Below the pieces are notes generated by a model, which saw nothing but the letters and a program-made list of their open reading frames with translations, was not told the origin of the DNA and did no database searches. Below are positions 55,275-64,000 of a stretch of DNA of 64,000 nucleotides, one piece after another. The stretch is from positions 8,971,974 to 9,035,973 of the forward strand of contig OY754974.1 in the NCBI GenBank assembly GCA_963576475.1, in the 5' to 3' direction. Each line of letters starts with the position of its first letter. Position 1 is the stretch's first letter. The DNA is from Molanna angustata (Eukaryota; Arthropoda; Insecta; Trichoptera; Molannidae). Position numbers and translations under genes: made by a program.

Positions 55275-55775
55275 TTAATTATCTCAATAGAGACGAAGTT
55301 GGAATATTTATTGTAGGAGAACCGGGAAATCATGGCACCTACAGGACTTACGACCTGTCATCGGCTGGTTTACGTGATCACTTTATGCGCTTGCGCAACG
55401 TTCACCAATTATGCCTTTTTTAATGAGATCCCTATCAATTAAATTTTGAAAGTTCTATATATTGTAATACTGAAATTCTTTTCGCTTGAAAATAAGGAAT
55501 TTTTACTACAGCCATCTATGGGTGAAATTATGAACAACAATCTTATTATTTCTTATTTATTTTGTTGTAACGCCATCTATTGAGAGAATTGTTTTTTTTT
55601 GTTAATAATGAAAGCTACAATTCTTATATCTGAGGTGACAATGCATTTTTCGCATAGAAGTCACCCCTGAATTGCGCCAGACTTATAAGGTCATTTTTGT
55701 CTTATTTACCTACTTGTACCAATGTGTAAGTAATCGAATATTATTATTATTGCATATGCGCAAACAGTAATAAAA
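55275..55775 (-). repeat. Dispersed family X, minus-strand copy
   Basis: It reads from the conserved end (CTCAATAGAGACGAAGTTGG, CACCTACAGGACTTACGACC, CGCTTGCGCAACGTTCACC) into the body (GCCATCTATGGGTG, AACGCCATCTATTGAGAG, GAATTGCGCCAG, TGCATATGCGCAAACAG). The order is the mirror of 48218-48755. Confidence 0.7.
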
Positions 55776-56312
55776 ATATTCGAGTCTATTTATGTTCATA
55801 TGGATTGATATTCATGGTTTCATTTACATCATTTATTAGGAACACGGCATGATAACATTATGTCACCATATCAGATGATGTAATATTAGTCAAATCAAAG
55901 AAAACTACGTTTATTTTACATAGCCAATATTCGTGAACTGAAGTGACACTTGGAACAAGAAGAATTTTCTTGTCACGAATAAAAAGCTCTTTTCCTTGGA
56001 GTCGTCTCAAGACAAAAGGAACCTTCTTACAGAGACAAAATTCAATATAATGTATACATAAAAAATACAAGTTGGTATTATGATTTTCGATCAATAAAGA
56101 ATTACGCCGTAGACTGATAAAAATATTATAAAATTGTTTGCCTCTATATTATTAAATTGATGCCTCAGGTTATTCAGAATCGAATTTAATCTATCTTAAA
56201 AATTATGGAGGGATTAAGTTTTCAAAGTTTTCAAATTTTGACCTCTGCACTGTCACTGCTATTCATTTATATTCGTTAAATGTAAAAATTCAAGTATTCA
56301 CACTTTGTTTTT
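55776..56312. other. AT-rich DNA, no gene seen
   Basis: The minus-strand frame at 55858-56094 has no recognisable feature. Confidence 0.35.
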
Positions 56313-56396
56313 TAATCCTCACTAACGCAAGGGGATAAAGTGGGGAGGTATGAATTTGCAATTTTTAAGGTTATTTTTTTAATTGTAGATTATTGT

Positions 56397-56691
56397 CGGA
56401 AACACTCTAAGAGACAGAATTCGAAATACCGAAATAAGAAAAAAGTGTAGTACGGAGGACATCGTCAGATGGGGAAGACAGCGGAGGCGATATTGGAGCT
56501 CACATGTAAACAGAATGGCTGAAAATAGACTCCCACGTATCGCTCTCCAGGAGAACCCAGCTGGAAGAAGACCACCAGGAAGACCTCCAAAGAGATGGCG
56601 AGACAGTTGGCAGTCCACATCGCAGGAGACAGAATAGCGGTACAAACAGATCTTCGGCTCTATGAAAAGGAAGAAGAAGAAGAAGAAGAAG
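56397..56691 (+). mobile_element. 5'-truncated RTE-like LINE with target duplication
   Basis: A plus-strand copy of the family seen at 45690-46261. It encodes TLRDRIRNTEIRKKC, RRRYWSSHVNRM and PGRPPKRWRDSW, then a stop and a (GAA)n tail (about 56670-56690). It is flanked by the 10-bp repeat AGATTATTGT (56387-56396 and 56692-56701). Confidence 0.82.
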
Positions 56692-56698
56692 AGATTAT

Positions 56699-57484
56699 TG
56701 TGATATATGTGAATGAAAGAGATAGTATGTCTGTAGCGTGAGAGTATATATTACTGTCTGAATGAGCGCGTGGCGCGTCATTCTGCGTTCCGCCGTATTA
56801 TAGTATTACCTCCATCTTGTGTATAATTAATATTGACCTTGAATTGTATATTATATCATGTTGTAAATAAAGTGTAAAGGCCCCCATTCACGATCGTGTC
56901 ATCCTTCCAAATGGCTTGCCATCTCTCCAAAATGCGCTCGTGATTGTCAAATCCCACGCAGCCCAATTGGCCTGACACACCAAAATGGAATTCCAAACGA
57001 TCGAAACACAATAGTCCCGAGACAAACGGCGCGGCGCATCCTGTTGGTACGGCATGCTCGTGAGTGTGAAAACCAGCGGTGCATCGCGCCATTTCATTGC
57101 GCCGAGCTGTTGGACACTCTCGTGAATGCGAAAATACAACATTTTCTTTTCGTTTTTTTTTATATATAAACAAACCGCTATATAGCATTTGTATAAAACT
57201 CATCATCAGAATTATAACTCATTTTTACTTAAAAATTAAAAAAAAAAAATAATAATGCGAAAGCGCCGACTGCTTGCGTATACTAATTTTGATGGCTTGA
57301 TGGCGCGATGGTACGCCCGTGATTGTGATGAAAATTTTACAATGCTCCAAATGGAGCCGGTCCATATGGAGCGACGCCGAATGGCACGATCGTGAATGGG
57401 CTACTTAAAAGAAGATACATCTTTTACTGCATAAAATATCAGAGAATTTCACCCCAAATATTAGTAGTGTATAAAGACACTGTA
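56699..57484 (+). repeat. Possible solo LTR, interrupted by a MITE
   Basis: A segment starting TGTGATATATGTGAATG and ending near CACTGTA is flanked by ATTAT on both sides (56694-56698 and 57485-57489), matching a 5-bp target duplication. Interior features (GCGTGGCGCGTCATTCTGCG, TTGTAAATAAAGTGT as a poly(A) signal) suit an LTR. Without the MITE it is about 260 bp. The terminal bases are not the usual CA, so the call is tentative. Confidence 0.4.
56880..57401. mobile_element. MITE with CCCATTCACGATCGTG termini
   Basis: Left end GCCCCCATTCACGATCGTGT and right end (complement) GCCCATTCACGATCGTGCC form a terminal inverted repeat of about 17 bp, with an internal palindrome CACGATCGTG in each. The interior of about 480 bp has no transposase. 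I could not find a clear target duplication, so the superfamily is open. Confidence 0.7.
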
Positions 57485-57547
57485 ATTATCAACTGGTATC
57501 ATGTTGAGATTATATTCTGAAAATTTCATCACAATGTATCTGTGTGC

Positions 57548-57735
57548 TCTGTACTATGTGCTGTATGCTCTGTACTATGTGCTGTGTGCTCTGTACTATG
57601 TGCTGTGTGCTCTGTACTATGTGCTGTGTGCTCTGTACTATGTGCTGTGTGCTCTGTACTATGTGCTGTGTGCTCTGTACTATGTGCTGTGTGCTCTGTA
57701 CTATGTGATGTGTGCTCTGTACTATGTGCTGTGTC
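57548..57735 (+). repeat. 21-bp tandem repeat, about nine units
   Basis: Units of CTGTACTATGTGCTGTGTGCT. Because the unit is a multiple of three, two frames stay open across it (57501-57773 and 57542-57856) and give repetitive Cys/Tyr/Leu peptides. The uninterrupted family A copy at 14035-14075 has only a short version, so this is a local expansion, not a gene. Confidence 0.9.
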
Positions 57736-58071
57736 CTATGTACGGCGCGTTTATTTTACTTTATCAAATATAGACTTAATTAAGTACTCATTCGATTCTT
57801 TTCAAAATTTTCAAATTTGTATATCTTATACTCATTTAGACCCCATTAGATTTTGAAGGATATCTGAATAGTGCATCTCAATTTGTTTAACTGTCAAATG
57901 TCTCAAAGTGACCCCAAACATTAAAAAATCAGCTCAGGAAACATTAAAAATGAAATTCATATATTCAAATTAGTAAAAAGGCACATTATTTTCATAGACT
58001 GGCATTGAAGAATTATCAAGTTTTCTAAATAAAATATTTAAATCTAAAGTAATAAAGCAATCAAAATGTTA

Positions 58072-58073
<2 letters not shown>

Positions 58074-58116
<43 letters not shown>
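58074..58116 (+). repeat. (TG)n microsatellite
   Basis: An uninterrupted TG run of about 19 units inside the Helitron-like element. Confidence 0.95.
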
Positions 58117-58120
<4 letters not shown>

Positions 58121-58475
58121 TCTCACGCCTTCTGAAAAACCAAGAGCATCTAAAAATCTAATTTATGTGCGAACGTGTACCTGTATACCTGATGCAGTGT
58201 CACGCTAAAAATAATGCGATAAAAATGCTGAATTTTAAAAATATTTCAATAATTATTTTTTTCATACAAAATTTTCCAAGTCGTATCTGTCAAAAAAGTG
58301 TACATTTTGCACGCAAATATCTGTTAGTTTAAAAGTTAGAAGTACGTATTTACACGAAAAAAATATATTTTCAAGTATAACTTAGCGTTTAAGTGAAAAA
58401 CATGGCAAATATTTTGTATAATTATAATGTTAAACTTATTTTTAAAGTAAGCATTTTGTTCATAAATGCCGCCAT
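58117..58475 (+). repeat. Block duplicated at 63026-63370
   Basis: GTCTCACGCCTTCTGAAAAA through AGTTTAAAAGTTA and GCGTTTAAGTGAAAAACATGG is nearly identical to 63026-63370. To the left the copies differ completely (TG run here, AT-rich DNA there). Confidence 0.85.
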
Positions 58476-59037
58476 TTTAATATCTTTTCATACAATATTT
58501 CATTTTCCTACCGAATGAATATGTTCTTGAAAATAATAAACCTTTGAAATAAATGTAATTATGAAATAATAAAATGAAACACAAGACATTACAGCGAGTT
58601 TTAAGACATATATTGTAAAAATGTGTTTATTATTAGTAAAGATATAGGCATAATAAAATTGCATAATTTGTAAATACTATTTGATTTTTCTAATTTTCAT
58701 TTTTATGGCATCGAACAAACCAATGTAGGTACCTACATATTCAAAAAAGTCTCAAAACATTTGATATTTTTAACGTATTGGAATGGTTACTATGGTAACG
58801 GAAAGATTCTGATATTCAAATAAAATTAGTTATGAATCGAATTTATTTAGAACATTGTTGTAGGTAGGTACCTACCTATTACTATTTACTTACAAATCAA
58901 CAATATACTGATTTTCTATCGGAAAATTATTTTATTTGTTTATTTATGCATGTATGCGATGTACTCCTAAACCGTTTAGGTTTGTCCGATTAAAATGAAA
59001 CTTTGGTGAATTGTCGAGCGTATGCCCGGGATGGTTT

Positions 59038-59400
59038 CTGGATTTAAACTTTTTTCTTATTCTTCTTCTTCTTCTTCGTGTATTTTGTCATTTTACCTAT
59101 GAAGGGGGAATATCCTGGGAAAAGAAGGTCCGACTGTCCTTCCATCTCTTCGCAGATTTCTGGATTTAAACTTTTTTCTTCTTCTTCTTCTTGTATTTTG
59201 TCATTTTACCTATAAAGGAGGACTATCCTGGGAGAAGAAGGTCCAATTTTCCTTCCATATCTTCGCAGGTATCTGGATTTAAACTTTTTTCTTCTTCTTC
59301 TTCGTGTATTTAGTCATTTTACCTTTGAAGGTGGAGTATCCTGGGAAAAGAAGGTCCTTTCATCTCTTCGCGGTTCTTCCAGGATGGTTTCTGGATTTAA
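59038..59400 (+). repeat. ~118-bp tandem repeat, three units
   Basis: Each unit holds TGGATTTAAACTTTTTTCTT, a (TTC)n run, TTTGTCATTTTACCT, AATATCCTGGGA or similar, GAAGGTCC and CCATCTCTTCGC. Unit starts are near 59038, 59159 and 59273, with the beginning of a fourth near 59392. Confidence 0.85.
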
Positions 59401-59409
59401 ACATTTCTT

Positions 59410-60700
59410 AAGCGACTGAAGGGACGGGATGCAATGAAGGTATGGGATGCACTAAAGGGCCTGAAGGGATGGGAAGTATTAAAGGGCCTGAAGGGACGGG
59501 AGGTACTGAAGGGCCTGATTGAAAGGGATGTAATGATGGATTGAAGGGACGGGAGGTACTGAAGGGTCTGAAGCGACGGTTCATGGAGTCTAATTCTTTT
59601 TCTTCTTAATTTTATGTAGACTTTACAGTTTTTACACAAACTATTTCCTTTAGTCTTTTTCTTCGTTTTCTTTGTTGAATTTTATACAAAACTATTTCCT
59701 ATAGATTAATCTTTTTTTTTTATGAAGACCTTTTAGTCAGTTTTTATACAATCTATTTCCAATAGTCTAATTCTTCTATTTTGTGTATGTTTTCTTATTT
59801 TATGTAGACCATTGGGATAGTTTTTTATACAAACTATTTCTTATAGTCTTATACTTATTCTTCTCTTTTTTATTTAGACTTTTGGGTTAGTTTTAAGTCT
59901 AATAGTCTATTGTGCAGAAATATTATTAACGATATGCACACTTGATGAAAATACATATGTAAAAACGAATGGGATGTGGGATGTGACGATGTAACCTGCA
60001 CTAGAATCTTTTCAATACTTTTGTTTAATCAAATTTAAACCATGTATATCATCCTATTTTGAATAATTTTCAACACCTTCATATTTGATTTCGTTGACGA
60101 TATTTAAAGAATGGGGGTTGTGGCCATTACTGAACTCTTCACAACGTTTATATTCAAATTAAAAACTATTTACTATAGTTTAAGTCTTCTTCTTCTTCGT
60201 TAATGTAGACTTTTGTGTCAATTTTAAGTCTATCACTCTAATTGTGCAAAAATATAATGCACACTTGATGAAAAAATATAAAAACGAATGGGATGTGACC
60301 AACGCTAGATCTTTTCGGTACATGATTTAATCAAATTTTAACCACATTCCAACATCCAAAATTACTAAATTTTCAATAGGTACATATTACAATTTGTTTT
60401 CGATGATAATATTTAAAAATGGGGGTTGTGGCCAAACCAATATCTTTACAACGTTGATAAATAGTCATATATTTAAAACCATTTCGCATAGTCCATGCGT
60501 GCAGAAATTGTATATTATACTTCATTCACACTTTATAGCAATATATAAAAAAGAATGGGTTGTGGCCATCACTTGAACATTTTACAATGCTTAAACTCAA
60601 TCAAATTTCAAACCACTTTTCATAGTCCGATATTGCAAAATAATTGGGTGACAATATTATAAAAAACGATTGCTTATTTCTTCACAATTTTACATTCTTG
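59410..60700 (+). repeat. Purine-rich repeat and CATAGTC-type degenerate repeats
   Basis: 59410-59580 repeats GGGCCTGAAGGGACGGGAGGTACT-like 10-20 bp units. From 59640 on, ACTATTTCCTATAGTCT, AATGGGGGTTGTGGCCA and CACTTGATGAAAA motifs recur at irregular spacing. The same pair of repeat types is at 18440-18880, in the opposite order. Confidence 0.65.
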
Positions 60701-60845
60701 GCCAACGGCGGGACATAAAAGCTAGTAAAAAATAATTTAACACACTCATTTCATTAAAATACTGAATGTTATTCATACAAAATTTGAATACTTTATGGCG
60801 TGACTTGTTAGTGAGGAGTTTAGCGTTGGCCACAACTCACTCGTC

Positions 60846-61240
60846 TTAAATGTTGTTATATTGCGTAGAAGAAGAGAACTCAGCAACTCGTTTATCGAAG
60901 AAGCGTCTCGGCGCCCATCAACTATATAAGCGTCTTAGCATTTTTCAAAGATTCTTCATGTACATGGTGTCCTGTCTTGGATGGTTTAACAACATATAAA
61001 TCATCCTCTTTAATAAAGATGGATATGTAGTACTTATATTGCCATGTACACGCTATTGTATAATATGATCGCTCATTTTGTTTTATATTATCTATTAAAT
61101 AACAATTTATCTTCGGAAATGGACTCCCTAAAAGCACGTCAAATTATGAAGAACATTGTACACTCAATCATTCATGTGCAGAGTTACAAAACATTATCAA
61201 AAGTGAAATAATGAAAATATAAATATTCAAATTTTTTCAC
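60846..61240. other. Unique-looking DNA between family A copies
   Basis: No gene recognised. The 71-codon minus-strand frame 60922-61137 (with ACTWQYKYYISIF-like composition) could be chance. Confidence 0.35.
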
Positions 61241-61963
61241 TCCTCACTAACCCAAGGGGATATATGGGGAGTTACAAATTGGAATTTTTTAAGGTTATTT
61301 CTTTTACTGCAGTTTATCAACTAGTATCATGCTGTGATTGTATTCCGACAGTTTCATCACAATGTATCTGTGTGTAAACGATAAACGATAAATATCGTTT
61401 ATACTCTGTTAGACCCAATTGAATTATGAAAGATATCTGAATGGTCATTCTAAATTTTTTAACTGTCAAATATATCAAAGTGACCCCAAGCAAAGGAAAC
61501 TTCTTCTTCTTCTTCTTTCTCAGCCATCTCTCCACTGCTGGATGTAGGCTTCTTTTAAGAGCTTCCACTCGTCTTTTTTTGGGCTTTTTGAACCCATCTG
61601 TTTCCAGCGACAGGGACAATATCATCGGCCCACCTTTTCTGGGGCAGGCCTTTTACCCTTTTCATATCCCATGGTCTCCAATTTAGAATTCTGGGTGCCC
61701 ATCTGTCTGTACCCTGTCTGGCAACATAAAATTGGTAAGGAAACTTACAATTTGATATTTTTATTTTCAAATTACTAAAAAGGCATATCACTAAAATATT
61801 ATTGAAGAATTATCAAGTTTTCATAGTAAAATATTTTAATCAAAAATAATTTAATATACATATCTACTCACATCATAAAAATGATGTAAAATTTCTCCAT
61901 ACAAAATTTGAATATTTTGTGGAGTGACTTGGTAGTGAGGAGTATAGCGTTGGCCACAACCCA
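61241..61963 (+). repeat. Family A element copy 3, with one insertion
   Basis: It starts ACTCCTCACTAACCCAAGGG and ends GTATAGCGTTGGCCACAACC. The body follows copy 1 except for the insertion at 61503-61736. AAACGATAAACGATAAATATCG near 61376 replaces the TG-rich part. Confidence 0.75.
61503..61736 (-). mobile_element. Short LINE 3' end in family A copy 3
   Basis: The minus strand encodes RWAPRILNWRPWDMKRVKGL and QKRWADDIVPVAGNRWVQKA, the C-terminus of an endonuclease-reverse transcriptase LINE of the RTE or a related group, followed by a (GAA)n tail. Flanks repeat AAGGAAACTT (61493-61502 and 61737-61746). The sequence differs from the LINE at 45690 and 56397, so a second family is involved. 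Confidence 0.75.
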
Positions 61964-62057
61964 TTTTTTTTTTTTTTTATTTAATGATGAAATATTTATG
62001 TTTATTGAATTTAAATCAACCTTTCTACCTTCAGATATATATGTACATATTGGACTA

Positions 62058-62215
62058 TTGCCCCCCTATACAATGTGTCATTTAGCTCAAGAAAAGATAA
62101 CTCAATGTATGGAAGTGACAGTTGTCACGTGACTGGCAACTGTCACTTCCATACATTGAGCTATCTTTTCTTGTTTCTTTTCTTGAGCTAAATGACACGT
62201 TGTCTAGGGGGGCAA
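62058..62215. mobile_element. Palindromic element, about 70-80-bp arms
   Basis: Left arm 62058-62126 and right arm about 62136-62215 are complementary over most of their length (TTGCCCCCCTA at the ends, TGTCATTTAGCTCAAGAAAA inside, CTCAATGTATGGAAGTGACA near the centre), with a loop of about 9 bases containing CACGTG. The right arm has about 10 extra bases. A near-perfect snapback of this kind is typical of palindromic MITEs. No clear target duplication. Confidence 0.8.
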
Positions 62216-63025
62216 AGATCGGTTTTTCTCTTCATAATATATTAATTTATTTATTTTATTAATTTAATCTTCATGTATGCATGTGCAATGTGCATAAAGG
62301 CGGGTTTATTGCGAGAAGGCAATTTCTTCCAACCAACCCGAGCAACGTGAAGTATCTTATATTAATTTGGTACAATCTTCACCTTTGGAGATTGGTTGGC
62401 AGCAAAGCAATGCATCTCTTCCTTCAATTCGCTCGTTTTTCAGCGACTCTCTTCAATAGGTAGGTACAATAGAAAGATGAAAGAAAAAATAATAACACTG
62501 ATCAAATCAATGTATGAGGAAAGGAATGATGTAGAAGAAATATTTATTTATTTATTTAGGGGACAAATACAGTCTTATAAGATAAACAGAGAAAATACTA
62601 TGAAATAAAAAAAGACAGACCAATTAATTTTGTCCACAATTGATGTACATTCAATAATCATAGAAGTATGTACCTACAATATTTATGTATATTTGTTTTG
62701 GTACATGGTTAATATACATTACACATTTACATAATATCAAAATAAAGAAACCGTGCACACAAAAATCACACAAGGCAAAGCCTGTCTGTGACAAAATTAT
62801 TTTGTTAATAACATCACATAACGATATAAAATGAAAATATAGCAAAGTGTAAGACATATAAGTACAAAACATATAAATAAGATAAAAAAATAACTTATTA
62901 ATATATAAAAACATAAATACACATAAATCAATAGGTAGGTAAATACAAAACAGCAGACCGACAGCGAGCGGTCACAACAAAAAATAAATTTAAATATACT
63001 TAAAATTATTACATATTCATATTAT
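62216..63025. other. AT-rich DNA, no gene seen
   Basis: Short frames at 62281-62608 and 62651-62914 lack coding signals. Nothing else recognised. Confidence 0.35.
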
Positions 63026-63370
63026 TTGTCTCACGCCTTCTGAAAAACCAAGAGCATCTAAAAATCTAATTTATGTGCGAACATGTACCAGTATACCTGA
63101 TGCAGTGTCACGCTAAAAATAATGCCATAAAAATGCTGAATTTTAAAAATATTTCAATATTTTTTTTTTCATACCAAATTTTCCAAGTCATATCTGTCAA
63201 AAAAGTGTACATTTTGCACGCAAATATCTGTTAGTTTAAAAGTTATAAGAACGTAACTACACAAAAAAATATATTTTCAAGATTAACTTAGCGTTTAAGT
63301 GAAAAACATGGTGAATATTTTGTATAATTATAATGTTTAACTTATTTTAAAAGTAAGCGTTTTGTACATA
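63026..63370 (+). repeat. Second copy of Helitron-carried block
   Basis: Nearly identical to 58117-58460. It ends where CGTTTTGTACATACAGCGTC begins to diverge from the other copy. No Helitron end is visible here, so it is a fragment or shows that the block is an independent repeat. Confidence 0.8.
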
Positions 63371-63773
63371 CAGCGTCGCCAAGTTTATGGCTGGTATTTC
63401 GTTAGTTATCTTGAGAAAAAAATAAGAAAAAGTTGAGGTACCTCACTGTAAGATTGTTTTAAGGAAAGATCTATCTTTCCTTGGCAACGGTATTTTGGAC
63501 AACCTATAATGTACAGTAAGTTAAGATTAATCTTACCTTACTTTGAGTGTATCTTTTTGGCCATCGTCTGCGAGCGCCACTACTTTTAATTAATGGCAAC
63601 TCTATTTTCTATGGTTCGTGTGAATCCATGCCGTACGATTTTGACATTTTGTAGTTTGGTCATAAAAGTTCGCGAGGTTATATTACAATTTCTTCGTTTA
63701 TTTTCGTATTTAGATAAATAAACACATAAAACAAAATAAACGTTGCCGGCTGGGCACAATTATTTGGAATCTG
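63371..63773 (+). promoter_or_regulatory. Candidate promoter and untranslated first exon
   Basis: The DNA becomes less repetitive and contains several CG dinucleotides (GTTCGCGAGG, AACGTTGCCGGCTGGGC). It is followed by AATCTG|GTAAGT, a strong splice-donor consensus with the exon ending at 63773. After it the sequence returns to AT-rich, intron-like DNA. This would be the 5' untranslated exon of a gene running off the right edge. No ATG frame supports coding, so this is inference from one donor site and composition. Confidence 0.3.
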
Positions 63774-64000
63774 GTAAGTTAATTAAATACTTTTGTTATT
63801 TTATTACGTATTTACAGTATTTTCATATGAGTTATAAACATTGATTTATAATGTACAACGTACCTTATAAAAGCATTTATATTACAGTGGGAATCTGTAT
63901 TCTTGCTATATCTACTAAAAAAGATTATTAATTTTGTTCATTATTGCTTTTATAAGATGTTGAATTTGACAATTCTGAAAAAAAAAACAACAATGAACAA
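63774..64000. other. AT-rich DNA at right edge
   Basis: No feature beyond being intron-like after the candidate donor. Confidence 0.3.

Larger units (their letters stand above)
58043..60725 (+). mobile_element. Helitron-like element, 2.7 kb
   Basis: The insertion begins TCTAAAGTAA after an A and ends AAAAGCTAG before a T, with no target duplication. The empty site is visible in the uninterrupted family A copy (ATTTAAA|TAAAAAATAATTT near 14350). A 5' TC, a 3' CTAG and insertion between A and T are the Helitron rules. The terminal GGCGGGACATAAAAGCTAG is like insect Helitron ends. No Rep/helicase frame, so it is non-autonomous. It carries a (TG)n run, a block shared with 63026-63370, a 118-bp repeat and a purine-rich repeat. 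Confidence 0.6.
56313..60840 (+). mobile_element. Family A element copy 2, split by nested insertions
   Basis: The parts of one family A element lie at 56313-56396, about 57485-58042 and 60726-60840; together they follow the order of the uninterrupted copy at 13904-14463. The two gaps hold an RTE-like end plus a possible solo LTR containing a MITE, and a Helitron-like element. The right end reads GTTAGTGAGGAGTTTAGCGT. Confidence 0.75.

Noticed and set aside
56856..57206. 116-codon minus-strand frame with Cys and His residues
   Set aside because: It lies across the MITE and its terminal repeat; no recognisable domain and no start context.
57501..57856. Two overlapping frames encoding Cys/Tyr/Leu repeats
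   Set aside because: They are produced by a 21-bp tandem repeat inside a non-coding element; both frames are open only because the unit is divisible by three.

Overview
The window looks like a piece of an AT-rich insect nuclear genome, probably from a holometabolous order such as Lepidoptera or Coleoptera. The order is inference from the mix of element families; no host coding gene is visible to fix it. Almost everything that can be recognised is transposable-element DNA: LTR retrotransposons, non-LTR retrotransposons (LINEs), tRNA-derived SINE-like copies, TTAA- and hAT-type DNA elements, a Helitron-like insertion, palindromic foldback elements and several minisatellites. No rRNA gene, intact tRNA gene, CRISPR array, operon or bacterial gene was seen.

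Layout. (1) 1-4791: a non-autonomous BEL/Pao-like LTR element, its 5' LTR cut by the window edge, inserted into (2) 4792-7949, an I/Jockey-type LINE on the minus strand whose ORF2 is interrupted inside the reverse transcriptase domain. (3) 7960-16200: AT-rich DNA with foldback and dispersed repeats. (4) 16233-17948: a long inverted-repeat element flanked by TTAA, itself split by a second TTAA-flanked piggyBac-like element. (5) 17950-22275: relics, including a LINE 3' end. (6) 22280-34590: the main feature, a complete and apparently young 12.3-kb Ty3/gypsy element with a GAAG target duplication, 2.6-2.7-kb LTRs that each contain a 133-bp minisatellite (12 units in one LTR, 11 in the other), gag and pol joined by a textbook -1 frameshift site, and a 2.4-kb non-coding 3' internal region made of hairpin-forming tandem repeats. 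(7) 34730-35500: a decayed LINE. (8) 36950-42077: a nearly complete minus-strand CR1/Jockey-group LINE. (9) 43127-43963: a hAT MITE. (10) 45690-46261: an RTE-like LINE end. (11) 46.7-56 kb: SINE-like copies, a dispersed repeat family and an 85-bp minisatellite. (12) 56.3-60.8 kb: a stack of insertions inside insertions, including a Helitron-like element. (13) 61-63.4 kb: further repeats. (14) 63.4-64 kb: a possible promoter and untranslated first exon of a gene that would run off the right edge.

The elements do not form a pathway. Their relations are those of nested insertion, and several junctions are sharp enough to order the events. The matching LTR pairs at 1-486/4306-4791 and 22280-24988/32015-34590 suggest recent activity. 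The two intact gypsy reading frames with an unbroken frameshift site suggest that this copy could have been recently competent. The most unusual biology is the gypsy element's repeat-rich LTR and 3' region, followed by the nested TTAA foldback and the Helitron-containing nest.
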